Source: Candidatus Scalindua sp. | Lineage (GTDB): Bacteria; Planctomycetota; Brocadiia; Brocadiales; Scalinduaceae | Assembly: GCA_021776915.1 (NCBI GenBank) | Contig: JAIQZU010000007.1 | Location: forward strand, 1-60,024 | DNA: 60,024 nt | Direction: 5' to 3' | Shown here: in pieces, positions 50,045-58,657 of the stretch | Numbering within the stretch: the first letter of the stretch is position 1 | How the letters are laid out: every line of letters starts with the position of its first letter | Program-made: the position numbers and the translations under genes | Notes under the pieces: model-generated | The model's database searches: none | Told to the model about the DNA's origin: nothing | Seen by the model: only the letters and a program-made list of their open reading frames with translations

Positions 50045-50320
50045 TTATATGATCTCCACTCTAATTTGCCTTCCTACTGCCTCTGCGAATTTCTCTAATG
50101 TTGATAACCGTATATCTTTGGATTGATTCTCAATTCTAGAAATAGCAGATTTTCTTGTATGCAATTTTTTTGCTAAATCTTCTTGTGTGATTCCTGCCTT
50201 TTCTCTGGCTTGCTTTAACATAACTCCTATTTTGAAATCGTTGTATCCAGATTCAAAGTCCTTTGCAAACTCGGGACTTCTTTTTTTTCTTTTGCTAATA
50301 TACTTTTCAAGGTCATCCAT
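50045..50320 (-). CDS. XRE-family antitoxin (HigA2-like)
   Basis: A 91-residue protein with a helix-turn-helix in [20 protein letters not shown], then [20 protein letters not shown] and [17 protein letters not shown]. It is the second gene of a toxin-first operon: its start overlaps the toxin stop by eight bases. Such antitoxins bind the toxin and repress the operon. It lies inside the cargo bracketed by yajL 3'-end repeats. Confidence 0.88.
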   Translation of the reverse strand: MDDLEKYISKRKKRSPEFAKDFESGYNDFKIGVMLKQAREKAGITQEDLAKKLHTRKSAISRIENQSKDIRLSTLEKFAEAVGRQIRVEII

Positions 50321-50669
50321 CTCTTTTTCTCCTTTTTAAATAACATTGCTTTCTGCTTTTGGCAAGCTCGATTTCATGTTTCGGTGTTTTCTGAGATTTT
50401 TTTTGAAAACCATTTGTCAAAATTATTAATTGTGGTTCATCGAAAAATCCGAGTAACCTGAAAATATTTCCTCCCATTTGTACTCTTACTTCCCAAATAT
50501 CATCGCTATTGATGAGTTTTTTGAAATATTTTGTTGGAGTAGTTTCAAGATCACGCACTAAACGTAAAACCCATGCAACCTTTTTAGCTTGTTTATCCGA
50601 TAAAGAATCAATGAATTCTTGAGCAGGACTATTTCCTGAATCGGTCTTATAAAATATTATTTTTTTCAC
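50313..50669 (-). CDS. Gp49/HigB-like (RelE superfamily) toxin
   Basis: A 118-residue basic protein: [60 protein letters not shown] and [20 protein letters not shown], then [20 protein letters not shown]. These are the landmarks of the phage-derived Gp49-like HigB toxins that cleave mRNA on the ribosome. It is transcribed opposite to yajL, within the duplicated-end cassette. Confidence 0.9.
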   Translation of the reverse strand: MKKIIFYKTDSGNSPAQEFIDSLSDKQAKKVAWVLRLVRDLETTPTKYFKKLINSDDIWEVRVQMGGNIFRLLGFFDEPQLIILTNGFQKKSQKTPKHEIELAKSRKQCYLKRRKRDG

Positions 50670-50790
50670 TAAGCAAGGTTAACATAATTGTGAACATGTG
50701 GCAAGGGTAATATTTATTGATGTAAAAGATAAACTACCACTATTTGTGCAGCATGAAAGCAATGCCTAATCAAACGGAGGGATATTAATT

Positions 50791-50930
50791 CCAGGGTAGT
50801 AGTGGACAGAAACTGTATTACCAGCCGTGCGCCGGGAACGGCTATGGAATTTGCCCTGAAACTGGTGGAGATACTCTACGGAGAGCAGAAAGCAAAAGAA
50901 GTAGCCCAGTCCATGCTGGTTGATTGGTGA
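50791..50930 (+). pseudogene. yajL': Duplicated 3' fragment of yajL (distal copy)
   Basis: The region 50791-51000 matches 49712-49921 over 210 bases with about 21 substitutions (roughly 90% identity, counted by eye). The reading frame is kept: SRVVVDRNCITSRAPGTAME, FALKLVEILYGEQKAKEVAQ, SMLVDW and a stop. Several changes are at third codon positions, as expected for sequence that was once under selection, for instance in another strain. Confidence 0.9.
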
Positions 50931-51007
50931 GTATATAACGGCTCATGTGAAAGACACAGAGTTCTTTGTAAGCCATTGAAAATAAATTCGAAATTCGAAC
51001 ACAGAAT

Positions 51008-51325
51008 TCAGTGGCCGCGAAAGAGGTCCGGTGGAATGACTTTGGATATTGGCCATCGATTGTAACCCTTCTCAGGATTGTTTGCCTGATACTTGCGGAT
51101 GAACTCAACCTCCTTAGCTGATAATTCTGATTCAGTACAGTCTTTTGACTCCCAAAGGATTTGTTTCCTAATTGTATAATCTTTGCGTATGTTCTCAGGA
51201 AGCTGTTCAAAATCTGCATTGACTATGTCCATGTCAGGGCTACCAAAGTATCTATAACTTTCAATACTATCTTTGCCAATATAAATTTTCCCTGTGGGGT
51301 AGGTGATCATATAAACTTGTTTCAT
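51008..51325 (-). CDS. GIY-YIG nuclease-like small protein
   Basis: A 105-residue protein starting MKQVYMITYPTGKIYIGKDS, where VYMI...KIYIG corresponds to the GIY-YIG strands. Further on are SPDMDIVNADFEQLPENIRK, WESKDCTESELSAKEVEFIR and KYQANNPEKGYNRWP (the Glu and the terminal Asn region of the family). It is a single-domain nuclease-like protein without a visible DNA-binding extension. It lies right beside the distal yajL repeat, so it may be linked to the mobility of that region, but this is inference. Confidence 0.72.
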   Translation of the reverse strand: MKQVYMITYPTGKIYIGKDSIESYRYFGSPDMDIVNADFEQLPENIRKDYTIRKQILWESKDCTESELSAKEVEFIRKYQANNPEKGYNRWPISKVIPPDLFRGH

Positions 51326-51528
51326 TACAAACTTATCGTTTTAAAGCACATAACATTTATTTTATCTGTATTCTATAATCGCCAGCTTATTATTGTCTGA
51401 TGAAATAGATACAAAGCAAATTACATCAGAATTTTGTAATAAACCTGAAAACGATCGATATAATAATGGTATCATTTATTATGTAGAATCCAGGCAATTG
51501 CAGTTAATCGTTATAATCAACGCTGTAT

Positions 51529-52233
51529 TTATCTGTGTTTATATGCGGAAATTGCTTCATCTAGAATCTTCCAGGCCTGATCCACATCATCAAACCCTTC
51601 TGATACCACCATTCCCGGCCCCTTATAGTTTGAAAACCACACTTCTATAATATTTGTAATCCCGTTAAACTCACTTTTCAGCTCTTTGAGGTTTGACACC
51701 TTTCCCAGAGGTGAGTCAGGTGAAACAGCGATCAACTTGTCATCTTGTTCACCTTTATCCAACAATTTTAAAACACCTATAAGACGGGCCTTTACAACAC
51801 TTCCTCTTGTAACAGCAGGTCCAAGAACAATAACATCGAGAGGGTCACCATCTCCACCTGATTCCTTTGGCAAAATAGTTCCCGGAACCATACCGTAATT
51901 TCCAACATAGGCGAGATATGAGACAACTCTTGGCTCCCCATTCATGAAATCCCATTTTAAGTTCCCAGAGGCCTTGTCTACCTCCCACTTGGCATTTGTC
52001 CCGGCAGGGATTTCTACTACAACGTTTATGTTTGAATCTGAATCAATTGGGGGATAGTCCTGAACTAAGTGTCTTTCACTCGCAATGGAATACTGGTCTA
52101 CTATAGTCAGGCTCGCAGCATCGGCCATGACTTTCTTGTGGTATGAATACACACAACTTGCTAACAAAAAGGCAAAAGTGGCAGCCATACCGACATGAAT
52201 GTATTTCTTGTTTACCCTCATCACAAAGTCCAA
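51529..52233 (-). CDS. ppa: Exported (lipoprotein) family I inorganic pyrophosphatase
   Basis: A 234-residue protein. The N-terminal 30 residues form a lipoprotein signal: a basic start (VNKKYIHVG), a hydrophobic stretch and the lipobox LLASC at residues about 23-27. The enzyme part follows family I: VVVEIPAGTNAKWEVDKASG, YLAYVGNYGMVPGTI, GGDGDPLDVIVLGPAVTRGS (metal signature), GVLKLLDKGEQDDKLIAVS and WFSNYKGPGM. Cytoplasmic PPases lack such a signal. The location would be outside the cytoplasmic membrane, or in an internal lumen in a compartmentalised cell. Confidence 0.88.
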   Translation of the reverse strand: MDFVMRVNKKYIHVGMAATFAFLLASCVYSYHKKVMADAASLTIVDQYSIASERHLVQDYPPIDSDSNINVVVEIPAGTNAKWEVDKASGNLKWDFMNGEPRVVSYLAYVGNYGMVPGTILPKESGGDGDPLDVIVLGPAVTRGSVVKARLIGVLKLLDKGEQDDKLIAVSPDSPLGKVSNLKELKSEFNGITNIIEVWFSNYKGPGMVVSEGFDDVDQAWKILDEAISAYKHR

Positions 52234-52304
52234 TCAAATGGTTAAATATTATTTCTGCCCAGCCGACGATACCGGTAGTTTGGCTGGAATGGGTAATAAA
52301 TCTG

Positions 52305-53627
52305 TTATAATACGTTTAAAAACTCCCTCTCTCCGGCGATCAAATCTTCATACGTCTCCCTTCGCCTGATAGTAGAGAAATTATCACCGTCCACTAAAAT
52401 CTCACACGTACGAGGCCGTGTGTTGTAACTGGAACTCATTGTGAATCCGTATGCCCCGGCACTGAAAAATGCAATCAGGCCTCCTTCCTTTACATCAGGA
52501 AACCACCTCTCTTTTGCCAGGACGTCACTGCTCTCACATACAGGGCCAACGATATCTACCAGCTCCATCCTTTCACTCGCACATTCCTCTTCTCCTGGAA
52601 GTTCTATTTCCGGCATCGGAACATCAGTATTAACAGGCCACGCCCGGTGAAAAGCATCATATAGAGATGGGCGGGCAAGGTCATTCATTGCCGCATCACA
52701 AATAATAAATTTCTTTCCCCAGGTAGCAATCTTTACGTATGTTACTTCGGTTACCAGTATCCCCGAATTTCCGACAACAAATCTTCCTGGCTCCATTATT
52801 ACTTTACATCCGAGCTTTTTTATTACAGGCATAATTTCTCCCGAAAAATCATGCGGCTTTTTTACCTTCTCTCCCGTATACGAAATACAGTAACCTCCGC
52901 CTATATTGATATATTCGATCCTCTGCCTCTCATTGTCGCTAAGAGATTCCTGCAGGAACTTATACACCTTTTGAAGTCCCTGTACATAAGGATCAGGCGA
53001 ATAGATCGGCGAACCGAGATGCACGTGTATGCCTTTTAAATCTATATTTTTATAGTTATCAATATCCTTTATTAACTGTCCGGCGCTATCGAAATCTATA
53101 CCGAATTTATTTTCCTTTTTACCTGTAGTAGTCTTATCATGAGTTTTGGCGTCAATGTCAGGGTTAATGCGCAAGGCAACCCTTCCTCTCTTGTTCAGCC
53201 CGTTTGCAATCCTGTCAATATTGGCCAGTTCTGATGGGGACTCAACATTGAACATGAAGATATCATTTTCAAGTGCATATCTTATCTCCTCAGAGGTCTT
53301 GCCTACTCCTGCAAAAACAATCTTGTCAGGGCTTACACCTAACTGTAATACTCTGTAAAGTTCCCCGCCCGAAACAACATCAAACCCGGCGCCTGCATCA
53401 GCCAGTACCTTACAGATTGACAAATTCGAGTTGGACTTTACGGAAAAACATATCAGGGGTTCTACGTCTTCAAAAGCATTCCTGATTTCAATAAAATGTT
53501 CCAGGATAGAATTCTTACTGTAAATATATGCCGGTGACCCAACCTTCCCTACTATCTCTTTTACCTTTACGTCTTCGCAGTATAATTCATTGTTCAGGTA
53601 GTTAAAAAAATCAAAACTAGTTGTCAT
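52305..53627 (-). CDS. lysA: Diaminopimelate decarboxylase
   Basis: Start ATG 53627 (MTTSFDFFNYLNNELYCEDV) is chosen because GGAG lies eight bases upstream; the longer frame would need a TTG. The PLP enzyme has 440 residues: PLICFSVKSNSNLSICKVLA with the Schiff-base Lys, GAGFDVVSGGELYR, KGIHVHLGSPIYSP, NIGGGYCISYTGE, MEPGRFVVGNSGILV, GPVCESSDVLAKER with the catalytic Cys, and GAYGFTMSSSYNTRPR. It makes L-lysine in the last step of the DAP pathway. argH lies upstream on the same strand. Confidence 0.93.
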   Translation of the reverse strand: MTTSFDFFNYLNNELYCEDVKVKEIVGKVGSPAYIYSKNSILEHFIEIRNAFEDVEPLICFSVKSNSNLSICKVLADAGAGFDVVSGGELYRVLQLGVSPDKIVFAGVGKTSEEIRYALENDIFMFNVESPSELANIDRIANGLNKRGRVALRINPDIDAKTHDKTTTGKKENKFGIDFDSAGQLIKDIDNYKNIDLKGIHVHLGSPIYSPDPYVQGLQKVYKFLQESLSDNERQRIEYINIGGGYCISYTGEKVKKPHDFSGEIMPVIKKLGCKVIMEPGRFVVGNSGILVTEVTYVKIATWGKKFIICDAAMNDLARPSLYDAFHRAWPVNTDVPMPEIELPGEEECASERMELVDIVGPVCESSDVLAKERWFPDVKEGGLIAFFSAGAYGFTMSSSYNTRPRTCEILVDGDNFSTIRRRETYEDLIAGEREFLNVL

Positions 53628-53639
53628 TCTTTTCTCCAA

Positions 53640-54072
53640 ATATTATGAATTCAACGCAGACCTGTCCGTCAGTTTGTTAGGCGAGGACGCAATGAATTCT
53701 GAATAATTATATTAAAAAAATCAAATCAAAATATTTAATTAATCAGTACAGTAAACCACCAGCTATGGTGTGACCAAATAGGGCTATGCTGAGCAATGAG
53801 AGAAAACATTTACTCGTGTGAATAAATGATGCGTCCTATAAAATTTCTGTCCAGTCCTGATGAATTCCTGCCCGACGCAAGGCAGGCGGGCGTTCGAACG
53901 GGCCTGACGACAGTCCTCTCTTTCGAGAGGAATCCAATACTGGATTCCTCTCGAAAGAGAGGACTATGGTTTTTATGTAGGGTTAGTTTCCTAAACGAAC
54001 CTTTTATTAAAGGCTACTTGGGAAACAGCCCATACATTATATTAAGTAGTATCTGTTGCAACTCCTATTTAA
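53640..54072. other. lysA-argH interval: no gene, one long hairpin
   Basis: No gene is recognisable. Besides the hairpin at 53912-53965 there are short GC-rich pieces (CCTGCCCGACGCAAGGCAGGCGG at about 53868-53890, itself a small fold-back). Confidence 0.55.
53912..53965. repeat. Perfect 25-base inverted repeat (long hairpin)
   Basis: Arms AGTCCTCTCTTTCGAGAGGA... (53912-53936) and its exact complement (53941-53965) surround the four-base loop ATAC. Each arm also holds the smaller palindrome CTCTTTCGAGAG. There is no T-run to make it a classical terminator. Confidence 0.85.
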
Positions 54073-55464
54073 TCAAACCATCAACTTTTTAAGCTTTCTT
54101 TCCCATGCACTTATCTGTTTCTGTACTGACTTAGGAGAAGTTGAACCGTGACTTTTAAATTGTTTAATATAATTTTTAACACCCAGGATATTATAAACAC
54201 CTTTATCAATCAAAGGAGAGTATTGCTTAAAGTCTTTTATGCTTACATCACTCAATTCCTTACCGCTTTTGCCGCATACTCCAACTATCTTACCTACTAT
54301 CTCATGGGCTTCCCGGAAAGGTACTTCCTTTCCAACCAGATATTCCGCCAGAACCGTAGCATCCAGAAAACCCTTGCTACAGCTTCTCTCCATGTTATCG
54401 AGCTTAAGCGTAGTCTTTTTTATCAGTTCTGTAAGGATCGACAAACACTCCTTGACCGTATCTGACGAATCGAATATCGCCTCTTTATCTTCCTGCATAT
54501 CTCTGTTGTAGGAGAGCGGCAGGCCCTTCATTATTGTCAGCAGTGAGAACAGGTTGCCATATACGCGTCCGCACTTCCCCCTGATAAGCTCAAGCACGTC
54601 CGGATTTTTCTTCTGCGGCATAATGCTCGAACCTGTACAGTAAGAATCGTCAATATCCAGAAAATCAAATTCCTGACTTGACCAGATAATCCACTCCTCA
54701 CTAAATCGTGAGAGATGCATTGAAATAATGGACAATGCAGCAGCATACTCCAGAATGAAGTCTCTGTCACTCACAGCATCAAGACTGTTATCAAAGACGG
54801 AATCAAAACCCAGGAGCTTACCGGTAATCTCAGGGTTTGTATTTAGAGTCGTACCACCCAGAGCACACGCGCCAAGCGGAGATTTATTCAGACGCTTCAG
54901 ACAATCGCCCAGTCTCGTGCGGTCCCGCTCCAGCATCTCTACGTAAGCCAGGAAATAGTGGCCAACCAGAATCGGCTGGGCATGCTGAAGGTGAGTGAAA
55001 CCAGGCAGTACACCCTGCCAGACAGGTTTGGCTTTTGTAATAATTTCTAGTTGCAAATTAAGAATTACCTTTGTTATTTCCTGAATCTGGTCACGGGCCC
55101 AAAGTCTCAAATCCAAAGCAATCTGGTCATTTCTGCTTCTGGCCGTATGGAGCTTCTTTGCTACATCACCTATCCGTTTCACCAGGGCAGACTCAATATT
55201 CATGTGAATGTCTTCGTGCTCAGTCTTCAACTTTAACTTGCTGTTTTCAATATCTTTCAAGATACCCTTCAATCCCTTGATAATCGTATCTTTTTCTCTA
55301 TTCGTTATCAGATTACATTTCGCAAGCATCGTAGTATGCGCAATGCTCCCTTCAATATCATACTTATACAAACGTTGATCAAAAGATATCGATTCCGTAA
55401 AAGACTCAACTGACGAAGCAGTCTTTTTTTTGAATCTTCCTCCCCATGCTTTCTTAATTGCCAT
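54073..55464 (-). CDS. argH: Argininosuccinate lyase
   Basis: A 463-residue fumarase-superfamily enzyme that splits argininosuccinate into arginine and fumarate. Motifs: AWGGRFKKKTASSVESFTES at the start, MNIESALVKRIGDVAKKLHT, ARSRNDQIALDLRLWARDQI, FTHLQHAQPILVGHYFLAY and the signature GSSIMPQKKNPDVLELIRGK. It lies in the same direction as lysA, but 445 bases and a hairpin separate the two, so one operon is uncertain. Confidence 0.95.
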   Translation of the reverse strand: MAIKKAWGGRFKKKTASSVESFTESISFDQRLYKYDIEGSIAHTTMLAKCNLITNREKDTIIKGLKGILKDIENSKLKLKTEHEDIHMNIESALVKRIGDVAKKLHTARSRNDQIALDLRLWARDQIQEITKVILNLQLEIITKAKPVWQGVLPGFTHLQHAQPILVGHYFLAYVEMLERDRTRLGDCLKRLNKSPLGACALGGTTLNTNPEITGKLLGFDSVFDNSLDAVSDRDFILEYAAALSIISMHLSRFSEEWIIWSSQEFDFLDIDDSYCTGSSIMPQKKNPDVLELIRGKCGRVYGNLFSLLTIMKGLPLSYNRDMQEDKEAIFDSSDTVKECLSILTELIKKTTLKLDNMERSCSKGFLDATVLAEYLVGKEVPFREAHEIVGKIVGVCGKSGKELSDVSIKDFKQYSPLIDKGVYNILGVKNYIKQFKSHGSTSPKSVQKQISAWERKLKKLMV

Positions 55465-55492
55465 AGCTCATTAATCCTGAATATTTTATGCC

Positions 55493-55617
55493 TAAATTGA
55501 GCGATTTTGTAGCCGCAACCTTGAGGTTGCGAAACTTACTTAACTCCATCAAATGCTGATAAACGCAGGCTAAAGCCTTCGGCTACGTTGGCATGTAATA
55601 TAAAATCGCTTAATTTA
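55493..55617. repeat. MITE-like element with 19-base terminal inverted repeats
   Basis: The ends TAAATTGAGCGATTTTGTA (55493-55511) and TATAAAATCGCTTAATTTA (55599-55617) are inverted repeats with two mismatches. The inside holds a small hairpin (CGCAACCTTGAGGTTGCG, about 55513-55530) and AGGCTAAAGCCTTCGGCTA. It lies between argH and tsaB and has no coding capacity. Confidence 0.7.
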
Positions 55618-55752
55618 GATTAGAACAATTTTGAGTTAATATATCCCAAAGGCGTTAAGTGTGTCAAGTTCTATCTATACAATGACATATAGCCCAATAG
55701 CATAAACATTATCCCTTGAATAAAAAGATCATTAAATATATACTCATTCGAT

Positions 55753-56436
55753 ATGAAGGTAGTGGGGATTGAAACATCAGGTTCGATTGGAAGCGTAGCG
55801 GTTTGTGACGGCAGTACAGTAGTTGGCAGGCAAACATTTGGAAAAGCCTCAAACCATGGTAAAGAGATCGTTTCCTCTTTAGAAGCCGCCTTTAACGAGG
55901 TTAAATGGAAGCCGGAAGATATAGACCTTATCGCCGTCAGTATCGGGCCCGGCTCATATACAGGACTCAGGATTGGAGTAACATGTGCAAAAACTCTTGC
56001 ATACGGCCTGGGGAAGCCCGTTATTGATGTCCCAACACTGGATGTCCTCGCAGGAAATATTAAGGATGATGTTAAGCACATTTGCCCGGTTATAGATGCA
56101 AAGAGGAAGAGGGTCTATGCATGTGTATATGACAGGAATAATAACAAAAACAAAAGGATTACAGACTTTTTAATTATTACACCTGACGAACTTAAAGATA
56201 TCCTGCCGGAATCTACCTTAATCTTCGGTGACGGTGTAGCTCCCTACAAAGAGATCTTTGCGCAAATAAAGGTCACAATAATAGAGAATGAAAAGCCGGG
56301 AATCGCCGATGCGGTTAATGTTGCCAGGCTGGGCCTGGAAAGATATGAGCAGGGCGAGCGTTGCGAAATTAATTCATTAGTTCCTCTATATTTAAGGAAA
56401 TCAGAAGCCGAGGAAATGATGAAGGAGAGTCGCTGA
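55753..56436 (+). CDS. tsaB: tRNA threonylcarbamoyladenosine biosynthesis protein TsaB
   Basis: A 227-residue ASKHA-fold protein: MKVVGIETSGSIGSVAVCDG, NHGKEIVSSLEAAFNEVKWK, LIAVSIGPGSYTGLRIGVTC, AKTLAYGLGKPVIDVPTLDV. It scaffolds TsaD/TsaE for the t6A37 tRNA modification. The C-terminus EEMMKESR ends exactly where a 69-base repeat ends. In the distal copy (58658-58726) the same frame reads on for another 17 residues, so the present gene was probably shortened by the insertion. Confidence 0.92.
   Translation: MKVVGIETSGSIGSVAVCDGSTVVGRQTFGKASNHGKEIVSSLEAAFNEVKWKPEDIDLIAVSIGPGSYTGLRIGVTCAKTLAYGLGKPVIDVPTLDVLAGNIKDDVKHICPVIDAKRKRVYACVYDRNNNKNKRITDFLIITPDELKDILPESTLIFGDGVAPYKEIFAQIKVTIIENEKPGIADAVNVARLGLERYEQGERCEINSLVPLYLRKSEAEEMMKESR
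56367..56435. repeat. Direct repeat bracketing the tsaB cargo, proximal copy
   Basis: Sixty-nine bases identical to 58658-58726. It covers the last 23 codons of tsaB up to the second base of the stop codon, after which the two copies diverge at once. Confidence 0.92.
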
Positions 56437-56597
56437 TTTTCAATCCCCTCTTTCCTCCTTTAATGATGTTTCTGCAATTTAATTCGATGCCAAATATAAT
56501 CCTTGTAAATGAAAAGGGTTTTTTGTAGTTTTGATATATTGAAAACCATGGTTTTCAGTTACTAGAATATTGAAATTTTTTTAAGAAAAGATACGAC

Positions 56598-56780
56598 ATG
56601 AAAATATTACTAACACTTGTTTTTGTTGCTACCATTACGGCTCTATGCGTCATGAATTGGAAGGTTCAGGGAGGCGAACATCCCGGATCAGAACATCCAA
56701 AGGCTGAAGCGCCTAAGGCCGATGTCTCTAAAGAAGCGAATCCTAAGTTAGAACACCCAAAATCTGAGCATCCTAATTGA
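56598..56780 (+). CDS. Small secreted protein with EHPK/EAPK repeats
   Basis: A 60-residue protein: hydrophobic N-terminus MKILLTLVFVATITALCVMN, then a Pro/Glu/Lys/His-rich tail with GSEHPKAEAPKADVSKEANP and KLEHPKSEHPN. The tail repeats a five-residue E-H/A-P-K-x unit. It is probably exported or anchored; EHP repeats could bind metal. It is the first gene in the cargo bracketed by tsaB repeats. The ribosome site is weak. Confidence 0.5.
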   Translation: MKILLTLVFVATITALCVMNWKVQGGEHPGSEHPKAEAPKADVSKEANPKLEHPKSEHPN

Positions 56781-56839
56781 AATCTAATTGTTTAAAGTAC
56801 ATGAAAATGAGTAAATAACACGGACAAGAAGGAAAAGCA

Positions 56840-58207
56840 ATGAGGAGCCGTATTTTTTTTATTATGTTCTTGGTGCTGAGCGCCTTTAGTGTAACCCAAA
56901 CCGCTTGTGTTTCTGTATCCTCTACTACTGTACCTAATTTGGCCACTACTGTTCCCCATGTGGTCACTGCGGATATCGAGGCCGGAATAGAACACTATAT
57001 TGAGGAGCAAATGCGCTTAGGGGGTGGTTATTTTACACTTCCATTCAAAGAGAAAGAACTCAAACTTAAACTGGTTCGTGTTCATACAGAATATCTGGCA
57101 AATCTGGGTCCTCGTTACCACTTTGCCTGTGTGGATGTTGCAGACATTGAGGGTGATTTATATGATGTAGATTTCTTTCTTGCGGGTGACCCCGGTTCAA
57201 TGAGGGTTACTGAAACAACTGTCCACAAGATTAATGGCCAGCTTTTTTACGCATGGGAACAAAAAGAAGATAAGACCTGGCATCGGGTTCCGGTTGAAGA
57301 AGCATCCCGAGACCTTTTAGGGGTGCTTAACGGTCAGGACGAATTCGATTTTTTATATACGGTTGCATTGCCAGAAATAACGGAACCCGCTCGTATGTGG
57401 CTCCCCCTGCCGACTTCGGATGCCTTTCAAACGGTCGAGGTAATCGCCATGGAGGTTCCCGGAAAAAGACAAATCTTAAAAGATAAGAAATACGGCAACC
57501 ATGTTCTTTTAGTCAATCTTGGCCGGGAAGACAGCAAAAAGAATGTCGAGCTTTTTTTCCATGTCCGAAGAATTGAAAAGGACGCTTATGCCGAACCTCA
57601 GTCAGTTCCGGAGGAGTATTTAAAACCGAATCGTCTGGTGCCTCTCAATGAAGATTTTAAAACCATTGCTGGGAAAGTTGTTGAAGGGAAGAATGGAGAT
57701 CTCGTGCGTGCTCGAGCCTTATACGACTACGTCATCGACAATATGCAATATATCAGAAACGGCGATGGCTGGGGTAATGGCGATGCCGTCTATGCCTGTA
57801 ATGTAAAGACAGGAAACTGTACTGATTTTCACTCTTATTTCATTGCGCTCTCGAGAAGTATCGGTATCCCGTCACGTTTTTCAATGGGAGCGTCAATCCC
57901 TTCCGCACGAAATGATGGAGGAATCCACGGTTATCATTGCGGTGCAGAGTTTTACGCGGAGGGGAAATGGTGGCCTGTTGACATCAGCGAAGCTGACAAA
58001 TACTCTAATCTGTCCAGTTATTATTTTGGTCGTCATCCGGCAAACCGCATTGAATTCAGCCGGGGACGGGATATTGTAGTTGAACCGGGCCCGGTAACAG
58101 GACCGATTAACTTTCTTGCACACCCAGTGCTTGAAATCGGCGGAAAACCTGCAAAGGTCAAAGCTAAGTTTTCATTTAATCGAAATGTTGCCTGCAAAAC
58201 GCCTTGA
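56840..58207 (+). CDS. Exported transglutaminase-like domain protein
   Basis: A 455-residue protein with a signal sequence (MRSRIFFIMFLVLSAFSVTQ, possibly a lipoprotein with Cys23). The papain-like transglutaminase core is at residues about 290-400: RARALYDYVIDNMQYIRNGD, VKTGNCTDFHSYFIALSRSI (catalytic Cys), GIPSRFSMGASIP, GGIHGYHCGAEFYAEGKWWP (His) and VDISEADKY (Asp). The long N-terminal part resembles the beta-rich domain often found before this core. It probably acts as a periplasmic protease or peptide cross-linker. Confidence 0.85.
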   Translation: MRSRIFFIMFLVLSAFSVTQTACVSVSSTTVPNLATTVPHVVTADIEAGIEHYIEEQMRLGGGYFTLPFKEKELKLKLVRVHTEYLANLGPRYHFACVDVADIEGDLYDVDFFLAGDPGSMRVTETTVHKINGQLFYAWEQKEDKTWHRVPVEEASRDLLGVLNGQDEFDFLYTVALPEITEPARMWLPLPTSDAFQTVEVIAMEVPGKRQILKDKKYGNHVLLVNLGREDSKKNVELFFHVRRIEKDAYAEPQSVPEEYLKPNRLVPLNEDFKTIAGKVVEGKNGDLVRARALYDYVIDNMQYIRNGDGWGNGDAVYACNVKTGNCTDFHSYFIALSRSIGIPSRFSMGASIPSARNDGGIHGYHCGAEFYAEGKWWPVDISEADKYSNLSSYYFGRHPANRIEFSRGRDIVVEPGPVTGPINFLAHPVLEIGGKPAKVKAKFSFNRNVACKTP

Positions 58208-58282
58208 AGCATCTCCAATGATCTCTTAAAATTAGTCATTCGTAATTCCTTTTTCCTTTCTAAACCTTCTGAGAAGAATTTT

Positions 58283-58609
58283 ATGTTAAAACATTTATTT
58301 TATAGTTTATTGATTTGTCTGGTTGCTGTTCCAGCGTGGGCACGCCCTGAAATTATGAAAGAAGGCATATCATACTATTCAAATGAATATTTTCAAGAAG
58401 GCGAGGTTAAGGACATAGTTTCTGAAAGGAACTATGAAGAAGTCTATCAACATTACACTTACTATGAAGTTATTTACGACTCAGCCGGACGAGTGAAAGT
58501 ATTTAAAGAATATAAGCAGAATGAAGTTATATATGAGGAACATTATCACTATGATGATCAAGGGGTGTTAATTAAGAATAATGTGTTAACACCAAAAGAT
58601 GATAAGTAA
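58283..58609 (+). CDS. Secreted YD-rich small protein, unknown function
   Basis: A 108-residue protein with a clear signal peptide (MLKHLFYSLLICLVAVPAWA, cleaved after AWA). The mature part is Tyr/Glu/His-rich, with VYQHYTYYEVIYDSAGRVKV and EHYHYDDQGVLIKN, which look like two short beta-hairpin repeats of the Y-D-x-x-G-x-V type. No family recognised. It is the last gene of the tsaB-bracketed cargo. Confidence 0.6.
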   Translation: MLKHLFYSLLICLVAVPAWARPEIMKEGISYYSNEYFQEGEVKDIVSERNYEEVYQHYTYYEVIYDSAGRVKVFKEYKQNEVIYEEHYHYDDQGVLIKNNVLTPKDDK

Positions 58610-58657
58610 TCAGTGTAAACTCCGGCAGCAGGCAAGGGCCAGGTCTTTAATATTAAC

